A stretch of DNA of 64,000 nucleotides from Chaetoceros tenuissimus. Lineage: Eukaryota > Bacillariophyta > Thalassiosirophyceae > Chaetocerotales > Chaetocerotaceae. Made by a program: the position numbers and the translations under genes. A model generated the notes under the pieces. That model made no database searches and was not told the DNA's origin. It worked only from the letters and a program-made list of their open reading frames with translations. Numbering within the stretch: the stretch's first letter is position 1; every line of letters starts with the position of its first letter. The stretch spans positions 372,001-436,000 of the forward strand of contig BLLK01000062.1 in assembly GCA_021927905.1 (NCBI GenBank). The letters run 5' to 3'. This document shows positions 9,288 to 19,754 of the stretch, one piece after another.

Positions 9288-10806
9288 TCATGTCGTCCTT
9301 CGCCTTGAAATATGCCATCTAAAACCAATACTATTCAGATGCTTGATCATATGATGCGTAAGAGTATGATTTGGCTTTTCACCTGTTTGGATACGATTGT
9401 ACGCCCTTCTCACATTTGCGCACCAATATCCTAGGGATGGATTCTCACTGTACTTGAAAGGGACATCACAATGGCCATGCCGCGATTTATATTCCTGTAG
9501 TTCGTTGATGTACTCTTGGAATGATTTATGAATGCTTCCTTTCACGGTCCACTGAAATCCAAGTCTATCCAATTCTTGAATCATTGCTTGACTGAGAATA
9601 CGATGATGGGGTTTCTTTCCCACTTCAATAGCTTTATGAGCTTCCCTCATGCTAATAACAATGAGTTTAGATCATACTCCCTTATGAAGTATAAGTATAT
9701 AGCACCAAAACTTACCTGCGGCACCACTTTGCAAGTGATGGATTTTCTTGCCATTTGTATGGAACATCACAATGGCCAAATCGATCTTTAAATACCTTGA
9801 GGTCATCGATCCGAGTTTGAAAAGATTGAAAATATTGTACATCAAATCTGAATCCAATATCTTCTAATTCTTTGATCATTGCTTTTGAGAGATCGTGATG
9901 GCGTGGCTTCTTTCCCGATAGAACCTCTTTGTATGACATGCGAATGTGTGCACACCAAGACGCAAGTGATGGATTGTCTTTATGGGATCGAGGCACATCG
10001 CAGTGACCAAACTTCTGTTTGAATATAAGTAAATCGTGCATATGTTCGTGAAAAGACTTGTACTTCTTCCATTTGAATCCGATCATATTCAATTGCTGAA
10101 TTCTTTCCGGTGTGAGTCTCAATCGAGCTCTTTGATAGTTTGGTAAAGACCCAGCTTTGATGCTTCGAAGTTTGCCGCACCAATTTCCAAGGGATGGATT
10201 TTCTTGGAAATTAGTTGGAACATCACAATGACCATATTTCATTTTGAAATTCTGTAGAGACTGAAAATGTTCCTCAAAGGACTTCAAGTGTCTTCTCTTT
10301 TTCTTTCCATTTTCTTGACAATCTTGACTTTTTCTTTTCCGACTTTGACTTGATTGATTGCCTTTCTCGATTTCTTCATCGCATGTACCAATATCTCTAT
10401 TATTTGTATGGTTCAACTTTTTCAATTTAGACTTCTCTGTTTCAAGTAAGTGTAATCTTGTCAGCATCTGCCCCATCAATACATCTCTTCTCAAATCTCT
10501 TTTAGACACAATATGGATGCGGCATGTAGGACACTCTTTGTTTCCGCTTCTTAAAGATTTATGGATGCATTCTCTACAAAACCGATGGCAACACTTAGGA
10601 ATCAAGTACGGATCACTCAGTGTTTCTAGACATATTGCGCACTCGAAGTCACGGTAGAAATTCTTTGAATTGCTTTCTAGTTGGACTCTAGGCTTCTTTT
10701 TTTCTTCGATATCATGAACCTCGTCTTCACAATCATCCTCTCTGTACGAAGTGATTTTTGTTCGCGTCCTTCGTGAGGGCCGACGGAAAGACGTATATTG
10801 ATTCAT
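9288..10806 (-). CDS. RING finger protein with four helicase-associated (HA) domains
   Basis: Two exons, 10806..9716 and 9651..9288, joined over a 64-base intron (GTAAGT donor, TTATTAG acceptor). The join restores an HA repeat exactly and gives 484 residues. Residues 56 to 96 form a C3HC4 RING (CAIC, then CCHRFCREC, then CPTC), followed by SKRDLRRD. A Lys/Arg-rich linker leads to four HA domains at about 176-247, 251-322, 328-400 and 408-479. Each has GHCDVP, NPSL-WC and a final GF-W/F. HA domains are three-helix, nucleic-acid-binding-like modules much expanded in diatoms. RING suggests E3 ubiquitin ligase activity. Function is inferred from the domains only. Confidence 0.88.
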
Positions 10807-11082
10807 AGAGTGCTGGGTATAGGTGCAAATGGTGCATATATATTGAGAGGCACAATAGCTTTAGAACAAAATGTAATGTAATGCACAATAGAACGAGGAA
10901 ATAATGAGGAAGAAAAGAAGCAGAGTTTGGTGTTGTTGTGTTGACACCAATAGAAACCTTTTTTTAACCGTCACATTTCATGAAACGAAAATGCTCTACG
11001 TACATCATATTGAATTTCAAACATTCAAGTATGTGTATAGTATTTAGACACGTTACATTAAAACTAACGAAAATGAATCTTC

Positions 11083-13451
11083 TTATACAACAAAACTTCC
11101 ACTTGTTGAACCATAGGTTGTTGTAGAACTTTCATTTACCTGATTCAACTTTTCGTGTACACCCAATGACGATTTATTTGTTGCTTGTTCTCTAATTTTC
11201 ATGTCGATAACATCTCTCTTGAAAAAAATAAATGCACTCAAAAGTAAAATCAAAGTCCATACGATGTGGCTGAATGCGAAATTCAAAATAATTATAGCCG
11301 CTATCTCTACCACCAGCCAACCCGACGAAGGCATGATGACATCTTGCAGCCTTAAATTATTTCCATTCAGTTGGTAAAAGTGCCCACCTACCCGAGCCTT
11401 GTAGCCTTTCAGCAAAACATTTGCACTTGATGGCTCTTTTAATGACTTTTGCAAGATGTACTCCATTAGAAAGAACGGTTGCATGAAAAGGCCAAAAAGA
11501 GTGTAGAAAATAATCAATGGAAATGGAATCAATGTGTCGACGATGCGATATTGGTCCATAATGTCCCAGCATACTTGCGGTTTTGCACCTGGGCCATTGA
11601 GACGGTAGAAGCACATCCAATTGGGTAGCGTCCAAAACTTTATGTACCGACTAGGAGAAAATGGTGCTCTTGGTTCACAACCAATGAGACGAGCGATAGA
11701 GTGGGTGTAGGACGGGAAATCAACCAAAGCGTGATGATTTGGAACTTTGTAAAATGTTGCACGTTCTTCTTCTCCTTCAACCAATGCTATTTCAGCGTAA
11801 TCTGGAGGAAGCGTCTTTTCACCCTTGAGTAAGAGAGTAACATATCTTGCAAGCAGCTCCGAACATTGAGGTATTCCTCCTATTCGTTCATTTAATTTGC
11901 ATGAATACGACAAATGACAACATCGATAAATAAAGTATAGATTTCAAGAAAGCTTACCTTGATTTGGTCGCGCATATCCGAGAAAGGCAACTTTGTGACC
12001 AAGTCCTGGAGGAAAGCAATGCTTGAACCATTTACGAGGATTCGGTTCAATGGAATGTTCTTCACCCTCGACCCCGATCCAGTCAAAGTCCAAACCATAT
12101 CCAGTACATAGGATAATGAGATCGACATCAATATCAATCTTTTCAAACTGTTCATCCTTCTTTCGAAAATAATAGGCATCCTCAAACGTGGCTGTTGAAC
12201 CACTTATATGCATCTTTGGAGAAACGAGAATATCAAGGCCCTTCGTAGCTGCAGCATGCGTCAATACTCCACCAGACTTTGTAGGAGGTGAAGTATCAAG
12301 TGCGAAAAAGTCTTGACTGAAATTCTTTTTCATGATTCTTGCTGTGATTCCGGCGGTTGACTCTTCACCATGCCAAGATGTCACATCGGAAAGCATCAAA
12401 TCGAGTAGAATCGACATGAATCCTATTGGTAGCTTACTTAGAATACGATTATTCGCAATGGACTATGAATATAGCACAAAAAGTTGAGCAAATATACAAC
12501 ACACAATGTAAAGTTTCAATAGATATGATACTCACTTCCAGCATATCATTGGGGAGACATCCGTCTTGACGAGATAAAAGTTCACGCTCATCATACATCT
12601 TGTCTTTCAAAAAGTTATAAACAAATCTGAATCCAAGTGAAAAGTGTCTTCTTGAGTATAGAGTAACCTATTATCAGCAAAATGTGAGGTTGAGAATACA
12701 TATTTTGCATGTGTACATATGAGATCAAATTACAACTTACATGTTTTGCAACATCTGACGATTGAGCTGCCATATCGGCAGCACTCTCACCATTTCCAAT
12801 AATCAAAACACGTTTGTCTCTACAAATGTCACTAGCATTGGTAAAGTCAGCACTATGGACAAGTTCAACGTCAGGACTTAGATTCGGAAATTCAGGCACG
12901 TTAGGGACTTGATTTGTTCCAGATGCTACAATCAAATAGTCAGCATCATATGTATAACCTGGAGAAACATTTTGTCGAAATTGAAAAGATGCCCTTTTGT
13001 TATCAGCTGCAAAGACATCGGAGATATCATCCTGACTAAATGCAATAGATCCTCTTTTCATTTCTCCTTGTCTTGATATCCAGCTTTTAGTGATGATCTT
13101 CCATCGACCAGTATCTTTGTCAAGGATACATTCTTTTACAGCTGTATTGAGTTTGATGTATTTGCGCAAGTTGAAGTGATCAATATAGTCATTCAAGTAT
13201 TGACAATATTCTTCCTTTGTCCAGTATCGAATTGATTCTTTTGGAGGAAAGTCACTAAATGCCAAAAACATATTGGAAGTTGTAGTGTAGAGTTCATCAT
13301 AGGCTACCGAAAAAACTCCACCAATTTGGCTTTTGGCATCTACACAAATTGGGTCGAAACAACCAGCTTCGAGAGCCTCTTTGAGAGCCACAATACCCGA
13401 AGGTCCAGCTCCAATGATGAATATTTTCTTTCGCTGCTGCTTTTCTTGCAT
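11083..13451 (-). CDS. Flavin-containing monooxygenase-like protein, four exons
   Basis: Exons at 13451..12741, 12667..12536, 12462..11958 and 11879..11083, with three GT-AG introns of 73, 73 and 78 bases; phases agree and the product is 714 residues. Visible motifs: FAD-binding GAGPSG at residues 14-19, FMO-like YWTKEEYCQYL, NADP-binding GNGESAAD near 220, and the C-terminal ILCTGYGLDFDW near 420. The protein is about 200 residues longer than classical FMOs. The added C-terminal part carries at least two hydrophobic segments (around IPFPLIIFYTLFGLF and AAIIILNFAFSHIVWTLILL), so it is likely ER-membrane anchored. It should use NADPH and oxygen to oxidise a soft nucleophile (N or S); the substrate is unknown. 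Confidence 0.87.
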
Positions 13452-13834
13452 GTTCTAAATAGAGTATGCTCAAATGGACTTGTAATCGCGACCTAAAGAC
13501 CCATATGTAATAAGGAATAACATCACTTTCTCCTCTTCACATTGGAAAAAGGTGATAAAAATTACCTATTGTCGTCGTAACTTCAACTTCAACACAGGAC
13601 CGAGATCGAAAAGACTCTAACCCAACATGATACGGTTTGTTGGCCATTATGTGGCACGTAGACATTTACAATACATGGCACGAAAAATGAAAGTGAAATC
13701 TTTTCTTGTTTGTTTTTTGTGTTTTTGTCATTGCAACACCTTCCACTTCATTTAGATCTTATGTGCCATTGAATAATCATATTTGTGTCATCTCTATTAC
13801 TCAAATAAAAGAAGAGGCGTGGTGTGATTCGAAG
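13452..13834. promoter_or_regulatory. Divergent promoter region between FMO and LRR genes
   Basis: These 383 bases separate two divergent starts. A plus-strand frame upstream of 13835 stays open but begins only at a TTG. Its hydrophobic text is not shared with the other LRR paralogues here, so I treat it as noncoding. No clear TATA box was seen. Confidence 0.4.
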
Positions 13835-14635
13835 ATGAGGGTAGCGAATGTGGATGGTCTCGTGACTCTCTTTTACGACGGAACAAAGCACAATGCTGAA
13901 CTAGAAGCTGAGTTGTACAGTCAATACAGTCGTCGTGGAGAGATCAATGGATGGGAAGAATGGGAAATATCTGACAAATGCAAACAGTATTTTAGAGAAA
14001 GACTGTCATGGCAGCAGGTAATAGTGGTGGAAGGCGTTACGGTGATTCAACAAAAGACTTTCCAGTGTTGCTTCAACATCAAAAAGGTTATATTTGCAGA
14101 TAGTGTTGTTAGAATCGAGTACTGTGCTTTCCGTTTTTGCAAAAGTCTTGTTTATATCAAGTTGCCAATCAATTTAGAGTATATTGATGAAGGTGCATTT
14201 CAAGAGTGCAATCTCTCAAGCGTCTTTCTCCCTCCAAGGTGTAGACAAGTTGGAGGAGCTGCTTTTTCACATAATGCAAACTTGACTATTGTTCATGTTC
14301 CACAGGCAGTAGAGCTTCGGCGTATTGTTTTTGCAAAGACAAGTATGATTGCCGACTCTCCTTTTGGAGTGCATGTGAGGGGTACTATTGAAGAAGTAAA
14401 GAATTGGATGAAGAATATCAACAGCGACGAACGTTTTTCACTTCATAGAGCTTGCTGCTCCTTTCAGCCTCTCAAGGAGGTCATCTTTACCATCCTCGAA
14501 GAAAAAGGAATCGGGGCTTTCAAATTGAAGAATGAGATGGGCATCACTCCATCTCAATACTTGAAGGAAAACCCATATACAGATATTTCGGAGAAAGATA
14601 TCATTGAGGAGTACGTCATGAAGATGATGGGATAA
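13835..14635 (+). CDS. BspA-type leucine-rich-repeat protein, diatom family
   Basis: From the ATG at 13835, which matches the start MRVA-VDGLVTLFY of the paralogue at 27082, this gives 266 residues. The N-terminal segment ends in SWQQVIVVEGVTVI; then four or five LRR_5/BspA repeats follow (for example VIFADSVVRIEYCAFRFC, SSVFLPPRCRQVGGAAFS). The C-terminal module starts NINSDERFSLHRACCSFQP and ends TPSQYLKENPY...YVMKMMG. Such proteins are a large expanded family in Chaetoceros-like genomes, of unknown role. No signal peptide is seen in this model, so it is probably intracellular. It is intact and single-exon. It faces away from the FMO gene and converges with the CAP-D3 gene. Confidence 0.85.
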   Translation: MRVANVDGLVTLFYDGTKHNAELEAELYSQYSRRGEINGWEEWEISDKCKQYFRERLSWQQVIVVEGVTVIQQKTFQCCFNIKKVIFADSVVRIEYCAFRFCKSLVYIKLPINLEYIDEGAFQECNLSSVFLPPRCRQVGGAAFSHNANLTIVHVPQAVELRRIVFAKTSMIADSPFGVHVRGTIEEVKNWMKNINSDERFSLHRACCSFQPLKEVIFTILEEKGIGAFKLKNEMGITPSQYLKENPYTDISEKDIIEEYVMKMMG

Positions 14636-14949
14636 TGACATACCTACTTACTTGTATTGTGATCATGACAAAATGTCTTCCAGCCCATCAATGAATAGTT
14701 TGGAATGTTGGAGATGATGGATTAGAATAGCACGCACTATGTAATTATAAAACTTTATGAATACGTTCTTGTTCTTTTCATGCAAAATAATTCCATAGAC
14801 ACTTTGGCAGGAGTTATCCTTTGAAGAGCCAAGACGATCTAGATGACATCATTGCTTTTTGAATGGTCACCATTACTCCACATTGAATATCAAACTAACT
14901 TTTATTTAAGTTAAATTATAGTCATTCCCCAAAAGTACAAATTCGAACA
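14636..14949. other. Convergent intergenic region
   Basis: About 310 bases between two convergent gene ends. No coding signal was seen. It presumably holds both 3' UTRs and poly(A) sites. Confidence 0.45.
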
Positions 14950-17900
14950 TTACAAAACAGCCACCTCGACCTGAGTTTCTTCAAGTTGACTTGCTCCTCT
15001 CTTCTTTTCAAACTTTTCAAATTGTTTTGTATCATATTCAATCTCCTTTAACAAAGTCTGGTCTGATACCAGAGTCTCGGTAACCTCCTTGTTGAATTGA
15101 CGGAAAATACATACCAAATACTGCATTAGATTCTTCAGTAAAGGAGAACGATTCTTCTCAAAGATTGATTTCAGATTGATGAGTATAGGAAGTACTGATT
15201 CAATCAAATGTTTGCGACTGATCTTTGACAATAGAGCTTTCGTTATATTTGATGGAGCCTTGTCATTGGATTCAGTGGCAGTTAAACTTGTATCGAGATC
15301 ATTTTCACCAGAAAGAGGACCTGCACGACCTATATGCATTTTGGGACTTGTCAAGACATTGAAACAGTCAAAGAGAACAGAATAGGCTCCTCCGACTCTT
15401 GCAACTTCCAAACTTTGCTTTGCTACAGCGCTCAATTCACCTGTTAAATCTGTTGCTGCGCTTAAGATTTCCTTGGACAAGCGAGCAGTGACTCCAATCT
15501 TTTCCTCGTCAGACATGTGATCTAGAAGCATGTTATAGATTCTAGTTCTATTCACAGAGCTATGAATGGTCACAGCATCCAAGGCGTCGACAGTAAATGC
15601 TTGACTTTCTGCAGATTTCTTATCCTTGTTGGTGTATAATGGATGAGCTGTGCAACCATTCAGAACAAACAGAGAATCCACAAAGTTATTGTAAAAGAGA
15701 TTCGACCTTTTCGCGAGAAGAGGACCACAGAGCATGAGTCTCGCGAGGTTGCTGATGGACTGGTCTTCATCCACAGTCGCAGCAAGGAATCTATAGAAAA
15801 GAGATCCCTTCCATTTGATGTAGTCTTGTAAGATAAGATTAGATAGAATAAGCAAGGCATGGTGGCGAACAATTTTCTCAGAGCTGTCAGTTTCCAAAGT
15901 CTTCGCAATTGGTTGTAGACATGATGCCATGAGTGGTAGAAATTTGTCGACATGATGAGTGTATCGAACGCAAAAGTCGCCTAGTACAAGAAGCGCATTG
16001 CTCTTGACTGCAGGGTCGCTTGTGCTACCAGTTTCACGAAGTTCTCTAGCAAAGATGTTGATGCTGTTGCGTGCGAGGGCCTCATCTCTTAGACACATTT
16101 TACCATATGAAACAAACGCATGAGCACGAATATCACTTGGGACTTCAACCTCTGGGCTGTTGTCATCCCTTGGGAGTGTAGGTAACAAGAGTGACTCAAG
16201 TAAATGGCACAATCGCTTACTTGGCTTGAATCTTAACCCCTTGATTAGGTTGGAACTGGAAGTATCTCCACTATTATTGGACTTCTTACTCTTGCTAATG
16301 ATTGAGGATTCACTTGGACTAAATCCGACCATCATACACTCTCCGATGGTATGAATAGACCGTCCAAGTTCGGTTGGCAGATACCCATTAGGCTTCACGA
16401 ACACATCCAAGGTTTGTTCACAAGATTTCATCACGTCAACAATCCAATCCTCACAAGCATTTTGAACAGCATTGCCATCATTTTCACTGAGTCTTTGTGT
16501 AACCATTACCAGAGCGTTGATAGTAGTTCCAATTAGATCAATGCTCATTTTCATATCTTGAAGCGAACCTTTGAGAGATTGGAAAAGTTTTGTAGCCTCT
16601 TCCTCAGTCATGAGAGGAGCAAATGTAGACATGACACGCAAGCAGGACTTTGCAGTCGAAAGGTACCTAGGGTTTTTCTTTCCAGCAGCTGCAGAAATAT
16701 TGAACCACTGAGATACACAATCCCAACAATCAACCAAAAACTGAGTCCCAATCGCACTTCTCTTGAGTTCCCTCTCTATGTTTAAAGATGCATTCTTATC
16801 ACCTTGTTTCTGAAGTGACGAAAGGGAAGTAATGCCTTCCAGTAAGCACCAAGAGCCAACAAGACGATTACTCAGAATCCCATCTGTATCTTGCGAAAAT
16901 GCATTCTCCAGTTCACCTACAATGTTTGCATTGATATCACGAAACAAAGCAACACAGGTACTCTTTTGATCCGCAACTTGCATTACTTCGAAAGATTTCT
17001 TCAAAACAGTCATGAGTGCACTTTTCCCACCTTTACTAGATCCTGCAGAAGATGAAACTGTGTTGATTCTTGCTAGGATTCGCCAAGAGGATGCATAGCG
17101 AACCGCAAATGACTCATCTTCATCCAATGTTACCACTCCGTCTCCTGCACTTTCAACAATTGGATCAATAATGATTTCCAAAAAGGAATCGAGAACTTTA
17201 GTTGCACAAGCATTCTCTGTATCGTAAACAAGAGGAAGCACTGAGTCCACCCAAGCTACTTCCAATGCCTCCAACGAAGCATGGTTGGATTCCTTTCCAG
17301 AAACATTCATTGCATCTTTTGGTTGATATTCCGCCTCCACCATGAGATGATACAATGCCACAATGGCATCCACTGCAGACTTTCTTACAGCAATAGAAGC
17401 ATCGGAACACATTTGGCACAACACATGAATATCATCATTGTGTAGAGTATCTCTGTTGAACAGCAACAAATCCGAAAGCGCCATAATCGCTGCCCTTCTA
17501 ACAGTTGCCTTATCATCCATAGAAGTACGAATTCTCAAACTCTTTAGCAGTGTAGATTGAAACAAGACCATTGTATCTACCAATCTCGCACTTTCTTGAT
17601 TCTGTTTCGCTTGATTTGCACACTGAATCAAACTCGACAAGGCACAAATAGCACGTGTTCTTACTGCTGGAGCACGATCTTGAATCCTACCACTCAAACA
17701 TTCCATCAAAACCTTTTCCTCTACTTCCAAATCATAATTCCACAAACTATCCTCCATCAAAAACAATGAAATCATTTCTACAGCAAACATACGATGTAGA
17801 GACAATTTAGATTTGGAAAGCTGTTGTACAAACTTGATGTATACATGTTGAAAAGGCGATTGCAACAAGAGTATAATTTTCAAAATAAAGTCTGCAATTC

Positions 17901-19179
17901 TTGATCGAAATTCTGCCCGTTCCATTCCCTTGACAGTTGATAATTTCTGAAGGAATCCAATCATGGTGGATGAAATCATGTTGGTCCCTTTGTACTTTCC
18001 ACAAAGCGCAGCACCATTGGATGAGTTGGTGGGTGTCGATGCTCCCAGTGATTTGCGTTTGGAACGAGGAGTCATGGCTTGTTTCTTGAGGGATGGTGGA
18101 GCAATCATGATTCCACCAATCGATTTTCGATGTGATTTTGGAGTTTTCTTGTTAGAGTATTTGGCAGATGGAGTCATGGCAGTTGAAGATGCAAACTTGA
18201 CAGATGGCGTAGTGGTATTGGTGGAGTTTTTGTTTGCTTCATACTTGGTGGGAGTTACAATGTCTCCATCTCGTGTTGCTTCTTGCTGTTCTTGCAAAAC
18301 AGATTTATTCACATTCATGGCAACAGTAGGTAAAACATGTTTGATACTCTCCATAAATCCTTGAAGAAAGCTTGAAATAGTTTTATCCGCGGCAACTTTT
18401 CCTCTGTACCCATTTGGCAAATCAACTTGATGAGCAATGATTGGAAAAGATGCTCGAAGAAGTGTAATCATCATTTCCTTGAAAGCAATCATGTTAGCAT
18501 GACCAGTCTTGTGCGAAGTAGAAGAAGAAGCCAACAAATGATCATCTTGCCCATCAACTTCCTCCTCTGCAAGTTCCTCCTGCTCTACAAGCCAAACACA
18601 TCTCTGTTTCCAATTCTCAATCCAAGCATCCATAATATTCTGTAATAAAGTTGGATCAAGATTCAAACAACTCATGAATGCCAAGGAAGCAACTAACGTA
18701 TCAATCAAGGCATCTCTCGCATCCTTGTTCATGTTCCAAAATTCTGTACTGTTTGCAATCTCCAAAAGAGAGGAAAAGAGCTGCATTTCAACGGTATAAT
18801 CTCTTTTAAAGCGTTTGACTCCATCTTGTTTCTGTGAATCTCCCCATCTTCGAATCAAGGCTTCAATTTTTCTCAAGATGGAAATATCGATCCAGTTGGA
18901 TGCATAACTTCCCTTTAATGAACATGATGAGAAGTAGAATGTTGATGCTAGTATAGCAGAAGCAGGGATAGAATTGTCTTCGTCTTCTTCTCTATCTTGT
19001 ATGAGTTCTGATAAGGTTTCTTTTAGGTCTGTAGAGATGGAAGAAGGAATCAGGTTCGAGTGTCGTTGATGTGATGCTGATGTTGTCTCAAAGAATGTAA
19101 GGATGAAAGGGTCAATGCTTTGTGTATCAATCAGTTCTTGACAGCATGACTGGAATTGCTGTATTTTTGATTCGTTCAT
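14950..19179 (-). CDS. NCAPD3: Condensin II subunit CAP-D3
   Basis: A 1,409-residue single-exon HEAT-repeat protein. The C-terminal half follows CAP-D3 closely: SNALLVLGDFCVRYTHHVDK, then KTLETDSSEKIVRHHALLIL, then LQDYIKWKGSLFYRFLA, ending with LIESVLPILINLKSIFEKN and QTLLKEIEYD. The KWKGSLFYRF block is the most diagnostic and separates D3 from D2. HEAT repeats are visible across about 430-650 (for example AVRKSAVDAIVALYHLM). A Ser/Thr/Lys-rich unstructured insert near 290-385 holds several S/TP sites, possible CDK targets. CAP-D3 is a regulatory subunit of the ring complex that compacts chromosomes. The length is close to human D3 (about 1,500). Its presence implies that this lineage keeps condensin II. 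Confidence 0.92.
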   Translation of the reverse strand: MNESKIQQFQSCCQELIDTQSIDPFILTFFETTSASHQRHSNLIPSSISTDLKETLSELIQDREEDEDNSIPASAILASTFYFSSCSLKGSYASNWIDISILRKIEALIRRWGDSQKQDGVKRFKRDYTVEMQLFSSLLEIANSTEFWNMNKDARDALIDTLVASLAFMSCLNLDPTLLQNIMDAWIENWKQRCVWLVEQEELAEEEVDGQDDHLLASSSTSHKTGHANMIAFKEMMITLLRASFPIIAHQVDLPNGYRGKVAADKTISSFLQGFMESIKHVLPTVAMNVNKSVLQEQQEATRDGDIVTPTKYEANKNSTNTTTPSVKFASSTAMTPSAKYSNKKTPKSHRKSIGGIMIAPPSLKKQAMTPRSKRKSLGASTPTNSSNGAALCGKYKGTNMISSTMIGFLQKLSTVKGMERAEFRSRIADFILKIILLLQSPFQHVYIKFVQQLSKSKLSLHRMFAVEMISLFLMEDSLWNYDLEVEEKVLMECLSGRIQDRAPAVRTRAICALSSLIQCANQAKQNQESARLVDTMVLFQSTLLKSLRIRTSMDDKATVRRAAIMALSDLLLFNRDTLHNDDIHVLCQMCSDASIAVRKSAVDAIVALYHLMVEAEYQPKDAMNVSGKESNHASLEALEVAWVDSVLPLVYDTENACATKVLDSFLEIIIDPIVESAGDGVVTLDEDESFAVRYASSWRILARINTVSSSAGSSKGGKSALMTVLKKSFEVMQVADQKSTCVALFRDINANIVGELENAFSQDTDGILSNRLVGSWCLLEGITSLSSLQKQGDKNASLNIERELKRSAIGTQFLVDCWDCVSQWFNISAAAGKKNPRYLSTAKSCLRVMSTFAPLMTEEEATKLFQSLKGSLQDMKMSIDLIGTTINALVMVTQRLSENDGNAVQNACEDWIVDVMKSCEQTLDVFVKPNGYLPTELGRSIHTIGECMMVGFSPSESSIISKSKKSNNSGDTSSSNLIKGLRFKPSKRLCHLLESLLLPTLPRDDNSPEVEVPSDIRAHAFVSYGKMCLRDEALARNSINIFARELRETGSTSDPAVKSNALLVLGDFCVRYTHHVDKFLPLMASCLQPIAKTLETDSSEKIVRHHALLILSNLILQDYIKWKGSLFYRFLAATVDEDQSISNLARLMLCGPLLAKRSNLFYNNFVDSLFVLNGCTAHPLYTNKDKKSAESQAFTVDALDAVTIHSSVNRTRIYNMLLDHMSDEEKIGVTARLSKEILSAATDLTGELSAVAKQSLEVARVGGAYSVLFDCFNVLTSPKMHIGRAGPLSGENDLDTSLTATESNDKAPSNITKALLSKISRKHLIESVLPILINLKSIFEKNRSPLLKNLMQYLVCIFRQFNKEVTETLVSDQTLLKEIEYDTKQFEKFEKKRGASQLEETQVEVAVL

Positions 19180-19349
19180 GGTAAGGAATTTGATAGAGTT
19201 GTGTAGTAGACTAGTTGAATGTAGTCTATTTGTTCGATGTATTGATGATAAATAGAAAAGATTTTGTTTGTTTTTCTGTTTTGAATTTGAAACGGAATGC
19301 CGTTATTGATTGTACCGTAAGCCAAGTACGTACACACATTCAACTCGTA

Positions 19350-19455
19350 TGTGGCATGTTCCTAGCTACATTAGATATCTCGACCGTCATTGTCTCTCTC
19401 ATTTGGTCTAACTGGCATAGTTCCTAGCTATCTGATTAGATCGGTCGTCATTGTA
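19350..19455. promoter_or_regulatory. Doubled promoter motif upstream of CAP-D3
   Basis: Two related blocks of about 45 bases lie 170 to 276 bases upstream of the CAP-D3 start. Each begins GGCATRKTTCCTAGCTA-like and ends in a (G)GTCGTCATTGTA-like core (19382, 19441). A third copy lies at the same relative place upstream of the HSF/SANT/RING gene. Read on the other strand, the core is ACAATGACGACC, a TGACG bZIP-type site. Conservation beside two unrelated genes suggests a shared control element. Confidence 0.45.
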
Positions 19456-19754
19456 GTTTTGTCATCAACTTATATGTGACATTTTGCAAAAGCATTGGGA
19501 GCAACAAGTATTCTTATCTATGACCTTGCTATCAGAGATCTAGAATCAAGATTAGAAAGGAAATATATTTTTAATCAAAATGCATAGTGTGCGATATGCG
19601 TTAACTGGTGATTCAAGAAAAAAAATTGTTCCCAGTTTTCTTTTAATTTAGTATGAGTTCTGAATAGTAGCCTGTAGAGAAATGTTCATTTATTGCCATG
19701 TTTGACGAATATGCTCCCCTAACACATTTCATCTCTCTCATGATCTCCATTCTA

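Noticed and set aside
13706-13834. N-terminal extension of the LRR gene with hydrophobic text
   Set aside because: It would start at TTG, and the paralogues begin at MRVA/MRIE, so the ATG at 13835 was chosen.
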